DNA of 64,000 nucleotides from Peptostreptococcaceae bacterium pGA-8 (GCA_900112915.1 FONK01000011.1:1-64000); one strand, 5' to 3'; numbered from the stretch's first letter, positions 53,344-61,823 are shown. Numbers and translations: made by a program. Notes: a model not told the origin generated them from the sequence alone.

Positions 53344-54697
53344 TCAGCTCTCCAATAAATTCCTCCACGGTTTTAGTAGTATATCTGCCGCTTACAAATT
53401 TTTTGTTGTGCATCAAAAGATAATTAAACTCAATGTTTGTCTTAATACCTGTCATAATGAGCTGCTCCAAAGCTATTCTCATCTTTTTAATGCACTCTCT
53501 TCTAGTCGGAGCAAAAGCTATGAGTTTCATAATCATAGAGTCATAAAAGGGCTTAACCGTATATCCGCTGTAAACCATGGTATCGATTCTTATACCATTG
53601 CCTCCCGGAACGTTTAAGAAATTTATTTTTCCCGGAGACGGCATAAAGTTATTTTCAGTATCTTCAGCTATAATTCTACATTCAATGGCGTGGAAAATCC
53701 TTCTGATATCCTTCTGTCTAATGCTTAATGCCAATCCGGAGGCTGCTCTTATTTGCTCTTTAATGATGTCCACTCCTGTTACAGCTTCACTTACAGGATG
53801 TTCAACCTGAATCCTTGTATTCATCTCCATGAAAAAGAAGTTCCCATCTCTATCAACTAAAAATTCCATGGTTCCCACAGAATCGTATCCGATATCCTTA
53901 CAGGCCTTGGTGGCTGTCTTAATGAGAGCAGCTCTGGTAGTCTCGTCCAGAAAATGGCAAGGTGCCTCCTCTATAATTTTCTGCTTATTTCTCTGCAATG
54001 AGCAATCTCTCTCGAAAAGATGCACTACATTGCCTTTATTATCACAAACTAGCTGAACCTCAATATGCTTTGGGGAATCAATGAATTTCTCCATATATAC
54101 TCTCTCATCTCCAAAGCATGCTTTAGCTTCACTTTTTGCCAAGTTAAAGCTATCCTCCAGTTCATCAACCGCTTCAACAAGTCTCATTCCTTTTCCGCCG
54201 CCACCGGCAGTAGCCTTTATCAACAGCGGAAAGCCTATATTTTCGCTTTCTAAAATTGCATCCTCCAGGGAATCGATGCTTTTTTTACTGCCGGGAACAA
54301 TGGCAACGCCTATGCTGTCCATGTAGGCTCTTGCAGCTTCTTTGTCCCCTAAAAGCCTAATGTACTTTGGACTCGGACCTATGAATATTAGTCCACAGGC
54401 TTGAGCAAATTCAGCGAAGTCCGGATTTTCGCTGAGAAACCCGAAGCCGGGATGAATGGCATCACAGCCACTGCCACATGCCGCTTGAATTATATTATTT
54501 ATGTTTAAGTAAGAATCCGCCGCACCGGCAGGTCCGATGCATATAGCTTCATCAGCCAAATTAACATGAAGCTCATCAATATCAGGCTGGGAGTAGACAG
54601 CTACTGTCCTAATTCCCATTTCCTTACAGGTTCGAATGATTCTTACAGCAATTTCACCTCTATTGGCAATTAAAACCTTTTTAATCACTTTTTTCAC
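53321..54697 (-). CDS. accC: biotin carboxylase
   Basis: The 458-residue ATP-grasp enzyme has IANRGEIAVRIIRTC, the glycine-rich ATP loop TAGGGGKGMR, EKFIDSPKHIEVQ, ERDCSLQRNKQK, FFMEMNTRIQVEHPV and the C-terminal domain GVKTN-like TGIKTNIEFN. It carboxylates biotin on AccB using bicarbonate and ATP. Confidence 0.97.
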   Translation of the reverse strand: MKKVIKKVLIANRGEIAVRIIRTCKEMGIRTVAVYSQPDIDELHVNLADEAICIGPAGAADSYLNINNIIQAACGSGCDAIHPGFGFLSENPDFAEFAQACGLIFIGPSPKYIRLLGDKEAARAYMDSIGVAIVPGSKKSIDSLEDAILESENIGFPLLIKATAGGGGKGMRLVEAVDELEDSFNLAKSEAKACFGDERVYMEKFIDSPKHIEVQLVCDNKGNVVHLFERDCSLQRNKQKIIEEAPCHFLDETTRAALIKTATKACKDIGYDSVGTMEFLVDRDGNFFFMEMNTRIQVEHPVSEAVTGVDIIKEQIRAASGLALSIRQKDIRRIFHAIECRIIAEDTENNFMPSPGKINFLNVPGGNGIRIDTMVYSGYTVKPFYDSMIMKLIAFAPTRRECIKKMRIALEQLIMTGIKTNIEFNYLLMHNKKFVSGRYTTKTVEEFIGELNENRDHI

Positions 54698-54724
54698 CGT
54701 AAACTTCCTTAACCGTAGACTTCC

Positions 54725-55177
54725 TTAGTCTATGGAAATCAAATGCTGGCCGAATTCAACAAGCTGACCATTATCAACCGCAATGGATTTTACTGTTCCG
54801 CTTTTAGGCGCCTTGATTTCATTCATAATTTTCATGGCTTCCAGGATACATAGGGTATCCCCTTCCTTTACTTGGCTGCCTACTTCAACAAAGGGTGGTT
54901 CATTTTCTTTTCCACCGGTATAAAATACTCCGACAAAAGGCGCCTTTACCCAGGTCCCGGCTTCCTCAAAGTTATCAGCTTTTTCTTCGTTGCCTTCAGC
55001 TTCAGCAACAGGCTCCGTAGATTTCACAATTAATTGAGCCGGGTCCATTCCTGATGCCGCTGAAGCAGTAGCTTTATTCATGCTCAGCTTTATATCGTCC
55101 ACTTCTAAGGTTAAAGTCTCCAGATTGGAAGCTTGAAACATTTCAATAATCTGCTTAACACTTTCTACATGATTCAT
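54725..55177 (-). CDS. accB: biotin carboxyl carrier protein
   Basis: The 150-residue carrier has an N-terminal helix, an Ala/Glu/Pro linker and the biotinyl domain with the lysine in ILEAMKIMNEIKA. No ribosome-binding site precedes its ATG; instead the ATG overlaps the stop of a 65-codon upstream frame (ATGA), and an AAGGAG lies 30 bases away. This suggests coupling to that frame or a structured leader. Confidence 0.95.
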   Translation of the reverse strand: MNHVESVKQIIEMFQASNLETLTLEVDDIKLSMNKATASAASGMDPAQLIVKSTEPVAEAEGNEEKADNFEEAGTWVKAPFVGVFYTGGKENEPPFVEVGSQVKEGDTLCILEAMKIMNEIKAPKSGTVKSIAVDNGQLVEFGQHLISID

Positions 55178-55277
55178 ATATTTAAATCAAAGAGATATAC
55201 CTCTCTGCTCCTTACATCTGCATTTAATGTATTTAGGCTTATATAAGGGCAGCCTATAGCCCAAATCAAAATGTCCA

Positions 55278-55335
55278 CGCACCGAGCAATCCTATCTTCT
55301 AAGCTGAAACAAAAGCATCTGCGACTGTCGGTGCG
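55278..55335. repeat. inverted repeat in the acpP-accB gap
   Basis: CGCACCGA at 55278-55285 is perfectly inverted at 55328-55335 around 42 bases. It lies in the 174-base gap between acpP and accB, which also holds a smaller GGGC/GCCC hairpin and an AGAGA/TCTCT hairpin next to accB. No T-run follows, so it is not a simple terminator. Confidence 0.6.
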
Positions 55336-55351
55336 GTGTGACCACATCCGG

Positions 55352-55579
55352 TTATGCTGTTTTCTTCTCAATTAAGTCTATAATGTCCTGAACGGTTACA
55401 AGTGCTTCCAATTCTTCATCAGAAATGGAAATATCAAAGCTGTTTTCAAGTTCAAGTGATAACTCAACCGCTGCCAAAGAATCTATTGCCAAGTCCTCAT
55501 TAAGTCTCGCTTCCGGCTTTACCTCTTCCGGGCTTACGTTTATAGCCTCAACTAATACGTCTCTGATTTTTTCTAGCAT
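55352..55579 (-). CDS. acpP: acyl carrier protein
   Basis: The 75-residue acidic helical protein carries the phosphopantetheine serine in AIDSLAAVEL. It holds the growing acyl chain. The ATG at 55579 with GGAG eight bases ahead is chosen; a longer frame would run through the promoter and FabT boxes. It is the first gene of the fatty-acid operon. Confidence 0.96.
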   Translation of the reverse strand: MLEKIRDVLVEAINVSPEEVKPEARLNEDLAIDSLAAVELSLELENSFDISISDEELEALVTVQDIIDLIEKKTA

Positions 55580-55615
55580 TTTACTATCTCCTTTACAAAT
55601 TAATTGTCTGTTTTT

Positions 55616-55632
55616 AGTTTGATAATCAAACC
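55616..55632. promoter_or_regulatory. FabT-type operator, downstream copy
   Basis: TTTGATAATCAAA (55618-55630) is a near-perfect palindrome identical, read on the minus strand, to the core of the streptococcal FabT box (TTTGATTATCAAA). It lies just after the predicted acpP transcription start. Confidence 0.8.
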
Positions 55633-55639
55633 TTGGCAC

Positions 55640-55668
55640 ATTATACATAGTTTGATAATCAAAGTAAA
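55640..55668 (-). promoter_or_regulatory. acpP / fatty-acid operon promoter
   Basis: TTTACT (55668-55663) and TATAAT (55645-55640, preceded by TG one base upstream) are 17 bases apart on the minus strand. The second FabT box fills the spacer, so repressor and polymerase should exclude each other. Confidence 0.75.
55649..55665. promoter_or_regulatory. FabT-type operator, promoter-spacer copy
   Basis: A second identical TTTGATAATCAAA (55651-55663) lies between the -35 and -10 boxes of the acpP promoter. The two copies start 33 bp apart, close to three helical turns, so two dimers would bind on the same face. Confidence 0.8.
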
Positions 55669-55699
55669 GCCTTTTTTTGAAAATTTCCAGAAATTTCCT

Positions 55700-55783
55700 A
55701 AAAAAAAGAAGTTGAGCATAAGCTAAATCTCTGGTTTATATGGAGGGCAAACCATTTATTGAGATAAGCATATGCTCAACTTC
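55700..55783 (-). terminator. long-loop terminator after ferritin
   Basis: A perfect 13-bp stem (55708-55720 with 55771-55783) encloses 50 bases that contain a further 5-bp GGTTT/AAACC hairpin; on the minus strand T8 follows. It ends the ferritin transcript and insulates the acpP promoter. Confidence 0.75.
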
Positions 55784-55815
55784 CAACAATATGAAACAAG
55801 CTTATTTTATCTAAA

Positions 55816-56331
55816 TTATTCTGCTGACTTTGCCGGAGGATTATATACCCTTGCCTTCAGCTCATTATTTAGTGCATAAAGGCTGTTAGGGTCGCTTCCA
55901 AACAGCTCATATTTGGTTATTAAATCCTTAGCATTAACTTCTTCCTCAGCCTGTTCTTCGATGAACCAGTGCAGATATTGACAGGTTCTGAAATCCTTAA
56001 GCTTCTCCGCTTCTTCGTAAAGCTTGTCAATTAAGCTCGTAACATAGATTTCATGCTTAAGTGCTTCCTTCAAAATACCGATTGCATCTTTCCAGTTTCT
56101 TTCAGGCTTGGCAATGGCATCAAGCACAACCTCTTCATCACCATCGTGAAGATAATTATAGAACATCATTGCGTGATCCATTTCTTCTTTTGCCTGAATG
56201 CTGTACCAATTTGCAAAGCCATCAAGACCTATATTATTAAAGTAGTTTGAAAAGTCTAAATACAAATATGCCGAGTACATTTCTGCGTTAACCTGCTCAT
56301 TTAAGAGCTTTACCACTTCTTTTTTTAACAT
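55816..56331 (-). CDS. ferritin
   Basis: The 171-residue four-helix protein has the diiron ferroxidase ligands in NEQVNAEMYSAYLYL (Glu17) and AKEEMDHAMMFYNYL (Glu50/His53), then a later Glu in EEQAEEEVNAKDL. It oxidises and stores iron in a 24-mer shell and is FtnA-like. It ends in a long-loop terminator. No Fur-type operator was recognised upstream. Confidence 0.94.
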   Translation of the reverse strand: MLKKEVVKLLNEQVNAEMYSAYLYLDFSNYFNNIGLDGFANWYSIQAKEEMDHAMMFYNYLHDGDEEVVLDAIAKPERNWKDAIGILKEALKHEIYVTSLIDKLYEEAEKLKDFRTCQYLHWFIEEQAEEEVNAKDLITKYELFGSDPNSLYALNNELKARVYNPPAKSAE

Positions 56332-56386
56332 CTCATATCCCCCTAAAAAGATTCTAATCCACTAAAACTAAACCGCACTCGGATGC

Positions 56387-56776
56387 TTATTTCTTAAGCA
56401 AATCTCTAATTTCAGTCAGAAGCTGAATATCTGCTGCCGGTGCTTCAGGTTCAGCCGGTGCTTCCTCCTCTTTTCTCTTCATGCTGTTAATACCCTTTAC
56501 TATCATGAAAATAACAAATGCTATGATCAGGAAATTAATTACAGCCTGAATAAATGCTCCATACATTACCTGAGCTCCTCCAATACCGAAGCTTAACGTG
56601 CTGAAATCCATTCCGCCTAAAATAAGTCCGATAATAGGCATCAAAATATCGTTTACAAGAGAAGTTACAATTGCAGTAAATGCTCCGCCTATAATTACGC
56701 CGACTGCCAAGTCAATTACATTGCCCTTGGAGATAAACTCTTTAAATTCTCCCATTAGACCCTTTGATTTTTCCAT
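56387..56776 (-). CDS. mscL: large-conductance mechanosensitive channel
   Basis: The 129-residue protein has the amphipathic start ([20 protein letters not shown]), the pore helix TM1, a short periplasmic loop, TM2 ([20 protein letters not shown]) and a C-terminal bundle ([11 protein letters not shown]). It opens under membrane tension on osmotic downshock. AGGAGG lies seven bases ahead of the ATG. Confidence 0.96.
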   Translation of the reverse strand: MEKSKGLMGEFKEFISKGNVIDLAVGVIIGGAFTAIVTSLVNDILMPIIGLILGGMDFSTLSFGIGGAQVMYGAFIQAVINFLIIAFVIFMIVKGINSMKRKEEEAPAEPEAPAADIQLLTEIRDLLKK

Positions 56777-56868
56777 TTTACATTCCTCCTAAAAATTTTA
56801 CAATAATCTATTCACAATAACTATACCCCAAAAACAGATAATTAACATCTATTTTCATATATTAAATT

Positions 56869-57804
56869 CTATTTCAGCTTGTCCAGTTTTCCCAGCTTTT
56901 CCGCCCAATAGCTCCAGCCCTGCGTCATAAGCTTTCTTCCTGCAAACATAGCAGTAAGGCTAGGATCCAGCGGCGGTGCGATCTCAACAATATCGAAGCC
57001 GATTACATTTAAATGAGTAAATAGCTTATCCAAAAGCTTTAATGCCATCCTTGCATTTATACCGCCAAATTGAGGAGTGCCGGTTCCGGCCGCAAAGCCG
57101 GGGTCTAAGGCATCAATATCAAAGGTAATATATACCTTATTGAATTTCTTCATTTTTTCAATGCAGGCATCAGCTACAGCTTCAATACCCTCATCGTAGC
57201 ACTCTGCAGCTGTTTTGATATTAAATTCTCCCTCTCTTACCAAGTCAAATTCATCCTTTTCAATGCTCCTAATTCCTATAAAATAGAGATTTTCAGGGCC
57301 GGTAATATTTTCCAATTCAAGAGCTCTTCTCTCTGTACAGCCGTGGCTTAACTTGTCTCCACCCATTTCATCGCAAAGGTCTAAATGAGCATCAATATGG
57401 ACAATTCCAAATTCCTCTGAAAGTGCCTTGTTAATTCCTCTGTGCACCGGAATTGTAACACTATGGTCACCACCGATCATTGTAAAGGGCTTGCCCATTT
57501 TTACAAGAGATTCAACATAGTCTTCAACCTCTTTAAATATAACTTCTCTGTCAGTGCCTCTGAAATCTCCTCCATCTACTATCTTAAATCTATCAAAAAA
57601 GTCAAGCTGCTCATTGCAAGGTGTAGAGGTTAAGGTATTTCTTCTGAGCATATCCGGTGCTTCTGCTGCTCCGCTTCTATAGCTAACACTTCCATCATAT
57701 GGAATTCCAAAGATTACAGCATCAGCCTGAGACTCCTCTAAATCCGGTCTGTTAAGCCCACACCAAGTTTCTGTCAGCTCTGAATATCGGTCTTTATTTC
57801 TCAT
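56869..57804 (-). CDS. agmatinase/arginase-family ureohydrolase
   Basis: The 311-residue enzyme has the binuclear manganese motifs GGDHSVT, DAHLDLCDE and FDIDALDPGFAAGTGTP. The last motif and length fit agmatinase (SpeB), which makes putrescine and urea, better than arginase or formiminoglutamase, but substrate is not certain. It stands alone with AAGGAGG ahead of the ATG. Confidence 0.88.
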   Translation of the reverse strand: MRNKDRYSELTETWCGLNRPDLEESQADAVIFGIPYDGSVSYRSGAAEAPDMLRRNTLTSTPCNEQLDFFDRFKIVDGGDFRGTDREVIFKEVEDYVESLVKMGKPFTMIGGDHSVTIPVHRGINKALSEEFGIVHIDAHLDLCDEMGGDKLSHGCTERRALELENITGPENLYFIGIRSIEKDEFDLVREGEFNIKTAAECYDEGIEAVADACIEKMKKFNKVYITFDIDALDPGFAAGTGTPQFGGINARMALKLLDKLFTHLNVIGFDIVEIAPPLDPSLTAMFAGRKLMTQGWSYWAEKLGKLDKLK

Positions 57805-57861
57805 ATTGCCCTCCTTAATATTGTCTATAGGCTATAATAACATATATACACAAAAAATGGA

Positions 57862-57912
57862 TAATATAAAATGGAGACAGAGAATCTTTTAATTTCATTC
57901 GCCGCCTCCATT
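57862..57912 (-). terminator. terminator-like hairpin after the surface protein gene
   Basis: AATGGAG / CTCCATT (57870-57876 with 57906-57912) forms a 7-bp stem with a small inner GAAT/ATTC hairpin; on the minus strand TTATATTA follows. The T-run is weak. Confidence 0.5.
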
Positions 57913-57959
57913 CTCACATACCAAAGTATATTTTACACGAAAATTATAAATTTGTCTTC

Positions 57960-60900
57960 TTACTTATATTTTTTGTTAAATGTAAAGATTGCTAATGAAG
58001 CGAACAGCAGCATGGCAAATAAGGCAATACTATTTTCATCGCCGGTCTTTGAGCTTCGCTGCGCAGCTTCAAGCTTATCCACTTTTACCTTGGATATATT
58101 CCCATTTGAATTATTTTGTTCCGGATTTTTCTGTCCAACAATCGGGGCATCCGGCTTCTTCGGTTCATCGGGTTTAGGATTTTCAGGTTCGTCAGCAGGA
58201 GGCTCCGGTTGTTTAATAACCTTAAGCTTGCCCATGGCAAATCCGGTAGCGGTATTCATTTTTACATCGTAATCCCCCTCAGGCAGTTCTTCTATAGCTT
58301 GTGATTTTAGATTTACAATTATGCTGCCTTCTTTTGCTTCATAATCATCTGTACCTAAAGTTTTTCCATCTAATTCTACAGATAGCAGCTGATTCAAATG
58401 TAATCCCTTTATTCTAAAGGCTGCCCCTTTAGAGATGCCTTTAGTATATACTACCTTATTTCCTTCACATTCAACATTGTTATCCTTGTTTATCCCACCA
58501 ACCGTTTCAACTTCAGACTCTCCACGAACCACTACAGTTGCATATGGTCTGGATACGTCTAATTTACCATCTACAAAGGCTGATACCTTATAGACTCCGG
58601 GGCTATTGAACGTATATGAGATTTTTCCATTTCTATCAGTCTTATCTTCACTTACAAATTCGCCGTTGTTAAATTCCAAGGTTGCATTGCTGATAGGAAA
58701 ATGCGGCTTATCTTGGAAGATGAGATATCCCATTAAGGTGAATTCCACTTTCTCACCTTTTTTAATTTCATAGTCCTTTTCCTTGAAATATTGGAAGGTT
58801 GTCGGCTGCTGCCAGTCATCGTCATAGAAGATGCACAAGTCATCCAACTCATTAAGGTGTAGCCCGTTAACAAGCTTGTTCGACATTTCGTCATTGCATG
58901 TAAACAAAAAGCTTCCATTTTGAGTTTTAGGTGACCACAGGTTCGGTCCCAATTCCTTCATCCATCCTGCGTTGTCCCCGCAGTCGAACTGCGCCCTGTC
59001 CGCAGTATTTATACCCTTTTCCCTCAAAACCTTTTCCATAGCCAGTACAGGAACAGGTGCATCAAAGTCCACGTTGGTATAATAATCTACACCCTTTGTA
59101 AAATATAGCTTATCTATGACTACGGCTGTTTTGTCGACGACAGATTTGCCTATGTCCTCCATCCTGACATATACCTTAACCGGCTGAACCTCCACCTGCA
59201 CTTCGGATCTAATGTCGGAATGACCCTTTACCTCTGCAATCAGCTTGGTGTTTCCTGCCTGAAAGCCCTTTACCATACCCTTTTCTTCATCTATCAGCAG
59301 ATGTTTTCCTGACTCCAGGTGAATATCCAGGTCTGACCTTGGCAGCTTTATTGTCTTGCCGCGATAGCTTAATGTGAAGCCTACATTCTCACCCAGTGTC
59401 AGAGCTGTTTTGTCCATGGTAAGTCGGAAATCATTTTCCGGAGCTCCATCGCTGTAAACGGCTTTCACCACTGTATCTCCATCTAAAACAAAGCTGCCTG
59501 TATAAGCTACTCCACCTCGTTTAAGCTCTGCTGTAATGTCTTTTTCATTGACTAAAAGCTTATCTAAGGTTTTTCCACTCGGTTCAACAACGGAAATATC
59601 AACGGTTCTGCCATCGCTAATCTGACCCGGAGCAGGGTTACAGGCTATACCTTCTCCTTCAACGCTAAGATTAACTTTTGCAGCTTCCTTGTATGTGAAT
59701 ACAACCTCATTGTCATCCTTAGATATGGTTTTGGTAATTGCTTCAGGTGTAATATATCCACCTATGTAGGTAGGCTTAAATTCATAGCTTTTACCTTCTG
59801 TATAGAAGTTTTCACCAATGATAGCTTCTGTTACATTATCCTTCAGATAAATATTTGTTACATAGCTCGGCTCTTCTTCGCTGTATCTAAGAACATAGTC
59901 CTTATAATAATGTCCATCGCCCGGCTTATATTTGAATTTGTTTTTGTATGTTTCTTTGGAATCAATCCATGGTATATTTTTTTCATATCCTACAACAGTC
60001 TCGGATGGAGCTATATCTTTGCCATTTTCATCTTGATATTTAATCGTTACAGGCTGTGGATTAACCACACCCCTTGTATTAATTGTCGTAGCTTTCCCTG
60101 ATTTATCATATACCTTAGTTAGTCTGACTTGACCCTTGGAGCCTATGCCTGAAGGGTCCTCCTTTTTTATGAAATTTCTGAATAGGAATCCCTTGGAGCC
60201 TTCCTTTCCATTGTTCATAACATTTATCTTTTCAATGCCCTCAGGAATATTGAACTCTTCAAGCATGGCCAGATTAAATGCATCAGCACCGATTACCTTT
60301 AAATTTTCAGAAAATTTGATTGATTTCAGCGGAGTTCCTGAAAAGCAGTCTACTCCAATTTCAGTAATATAGTCCGGAAGTGTTATTTCTTCAATAGCTG
60401 TTTGGGCAAAGGTTGATGTTCCCGTTGATTTAAACTTGCCGTTTTCCGGGAAGTTTACCTTGGATAGCTTATTGTTGCCCCAAAAAGCCCTGGTTCCTAA
60501 GTCGGTCAAGGTAGACGGCAGAGTAATCTCCTTTATGTCATTACCTTGAAATGCCCATTCTCCCATGCTCTCTAAGCCTTCCGGCAGGGTAAGCTTGGTT
60601 ATTTTATTCTTAACCTTGGTGTCATTTGGTCTATCAGAATATCTGAAAGCATCCTTCCCAAAGGTTCTTACCTTAACGCCGTCTATTTCCGCCGGAATTA
60701 TAACCTCCGTAGGATTGTCCTTGTTCTTAAAGCCGTTGAGGCTGCCGGTTTTCTTATCAAACTTCCATATGGACGGGTCCTTGATACTTACATAAAGTAC
60801 TGCTGATGCGCCATCCTTGTCCTTCAAGGTAATTGACGTTGTGCCTTCTTCTTTTCCTTTAACGGTAAGCACATCTTTTTCTGCGCTTGCATCTAAGTAT

Positions 60901-61517
60901 TTCTTAGCATAATTGGACATTTCCACCGAAAGGGTCGGCGCTATCTCTTCTTTCCCTTCAGTATATCCTTTAATTTTAAATTGCTTTGTCTCACCTATCA
61001 GGACTATAGCATCTATATCCTTGACATCTAAGGTTTTAACCTTAGGTATTACCGGTGTCTCCGGTTCTGTAACCTTTGCGGTAATAACAAGAGGCTTTAC
61101 ATCAATATTATTTATCTTGCTGCCATAGGTTACCGTAATAGTGTGATTGCCGGGTTTTTTAGCTGTTACTGAATTGTGAGTCCCTTCGGTTTTTTTTAAA
61201 AGCAGTCCGTCATCGCTTTGCCATCTGATATCAGTATAGCGTGGCTCTTCATCACCAAAGTCTTCATCAAGCCAATTGTATTCAAATCCCTTTTTATCTA
61301 CAACGGCTGCTCCTATATTGATGCTTTCTCCAACTTTAATTTCAAAGGGATTAGAATCTGTCTTCGGAGCTGTCAGCTCTGACTTTGACCGCATCTGTAA
61401 ATTGTAATCACTTTCATATTTTGCCTCCTTGGCAAAAGACTCAGTGGTCAATACCGGTGCCAGAAGCGAACATACCAGCACTAAGCATAGCAATCTACTA
61501 AAAATTTTCTTCGCCAT
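57960..61517 (-). CDS. B12-riboswitch-linked surface protein: Ig-like, LRR and transcobalamin-like domains
   Basis: This protein of about 1,185 residues has a signal peptide, two Ig-like (BIG2-type) segments at about 55-245, BspA-like leucine-rich repeats at about 255-430 (KLTLPEGLESMGEWAFQGN, EITLPSTLTDLGTRAF), MucBP-like strands at about 490-620 (VTIKYQDENGKDI), another Ig-like stretch, and at about 780-930 a segment patterned like the DUF4430 transcobalamin-type domain (VKVYVRMED, PVLAMEKVLREKGI, DYEIKKGEKVEFTL) with three cysteines. A Pro-rich spacer and a SKTGD-hydrophobic-KKYK tail resemble a degenerate sortase signal. A cobalamin riboswitch precedes it, so a role in capturing B12 at the surface is likely. 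The ATG at 61517 follows AAGGAGG. Confidence 0.85.
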   Translation of the reverse strand: MAKKIFSRLLCLVLVCSLLAPVLTTESFAKEAKYESDYNLQMRSKSELTAPKTDSNPFEIKVGESINIGAAVVDKKGFEYNWLDEDFGDEEPRYTDIRWQSDDGLLLKKTEGTHNSVTAKKPGNHTITVTYGSKINNIDVKPLVITAKVTEPETPVIPKVKTLDVKDIDAIVLIGETKQFKIKGYTEGKEEIAPTLSVEMSNYAKKYLDASAEKDVLTVKGKEEGTTSITLKDKDGASAVLYVSIKDPSIWKFDKKTGSLNGFKNKDNPTEVIIPAEIDGVKVRTFGKDAFRYSDRPNDTKVKNKITKLTLPEGLESMGEWAFQGNDIKEITLPSTLTDLGTRAFWGNNKLSKVNFPENGKFKSTGTSTFAQTAIEEITLPDYITEIGVDCFSGTPLKSIKFSENLKVIGADAFNLAMLEEFNIPEGIEKINVMNNGKEGSKGFLFRNFIKKEDPSGIGSKGQVRLTKVYDKSGKATTINTRGVVNPQPVTIKYQDENGKDIAPSETVVGYEKNIPWIDSKETYKNKFKYKPGDGHYYKDYVLRYSEEEPSYVTNIYLKDNVTEAIIGENFYTEGKSYEFKPTYIGGYITPEAITKTISKDDNEVVFTYKEAAKVNLSVEGEGIACNPAPGQISDGRTVDISVVEPSGKTLDKLLVNEKDITAELKRGGVAYTGSFVLDGDTVVKAVYSDGAPENDFRLTMDKTALTLGENVGFTLSYRGKTIKLPRSDLDIHLESGKHLLIDEEKGMVKGFQAGNTKLIAEVKGHSDIRSEVQVEVQPVKVYVRMEDIGKSVVDKTAVVIDKLYFTKGVDYYTNVDFDAPVPVLAMEKVLREKGINTADRAQFDCGDNAGWMKELGPNLWSPKTQNGSFLFTCNDEMSNKLVNGLHLNELDDLCIFYDDDWQQPTTFQYFKEKDYEIKKGEKVEFTLMGYLIFQDKPHFPISNATLEFNNGEFVSEDKTDRNGKISYTFNSPGVYKVSAFVDGKLDVSRPYATVVVRGESEVETVGGINKDNNVECEGNKVVYTKGISKGAAFRIKGLHLNQLLSVELDGKTLGTDDYEAKEGSIIVNLKSQAIEELPEGDYDVKMNTATGFAMGKLKVIKQPEPPADEPENPKPDEPKKPDAPIVGQKNPEQNNSNGNISKVKVDKLEAAQRSSKTGDENSIALFAMLLFASLAIFTFNKKYK

Positions 61518-61563
61518 CATTTCCTCCTTTTTCACTTACTACGAAATATGGCTTAGAAGGTTG

Positions 61564-61597
61564 AAAATAAAAATTGCAGCCTACAAGAAGCTGCAAT
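61564..61597 (-). terminator. riboswitch expression-platform terminator
   Basis: An 8-bp stem (ATTGCAGC / GCTGCAAT, 61573-61597, nine-base loop) is followed on the minus strand by TTTTTATTTT, between the cobalamin aptamer and the surface-protein start. It should stop transcription when B12 is bound. Confidence 0.85.
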
Positions 61598-61688
61598 TAG
61601 ATACTACCATAGAACAAAACATGAAGCGCAAAATGTTCTGTCATAGAAACCTAATAATCCATCGCTCGTAGATTTAGATTTTACCGGA

Positions 61689-61774
61689 CAACATAGGCAA
61701 TCTGGCTTTAGGATGTTTAGTTCCTTCACAGTGGCGGGACCGCTTAAGATTTTCACTTAATTCCCCTATTGTTG
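61689..61774 (-). ncRNA. cobalamin riboswitch aptamer core
   Basis: The minus strand carries the conserved B12 elements in order: a CAACAATAGG arm, GGGGAATTAAGTGAAAATCT, GGTCCCGCCACTGTGA, a small AGGA/TCCT stem, AAGCCAGATTGCCTAT (B12-box equivalent) and the closing CCTATGTTG arm that pairs with the first. A promoter lies directly upstream and a terminator hairpin downstream at 61564-61597. The bounds given are the recognisable core; peripheral helices may extend to about 61640. Confidence 0.92.
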
Positions 61775-61794
61775 CTCTATTGAATTGTAGTAAG

Positions 61795-61823
61795 ATTTTA
61801 TCATAAATACTCAAAGTGTTCAA
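61795..61823 (-). promoter_or_regulatory. promoter of the riboswitch transcript
   Basis: TTGAAC (61823-61818) and TAAAAT (61800-61795) are 17 bases apart on the minus strand, about 20 bases before the aptamer core. Confidence 0.78.

Noticed and set aside
55278-55335. acpP terminator
   Set aside because: The inverted repeat has a 42-base loop and no following T-run on the minus strand.
55352-55648. Longer acyl carrier protein starting at 55648
   Set aside because: The extra 23 codons would cover the -10 box and one FabT palindrome, and the ATG at 55579 has a proper ribosome-binding site.
57960-61535. GTG start at 61535 for the surface protein
   Set aside because: It would use the ribosome-binding site itself as coding sequence; AAGGAGG directly precedes the two ATG codons at 61520 and 61517.
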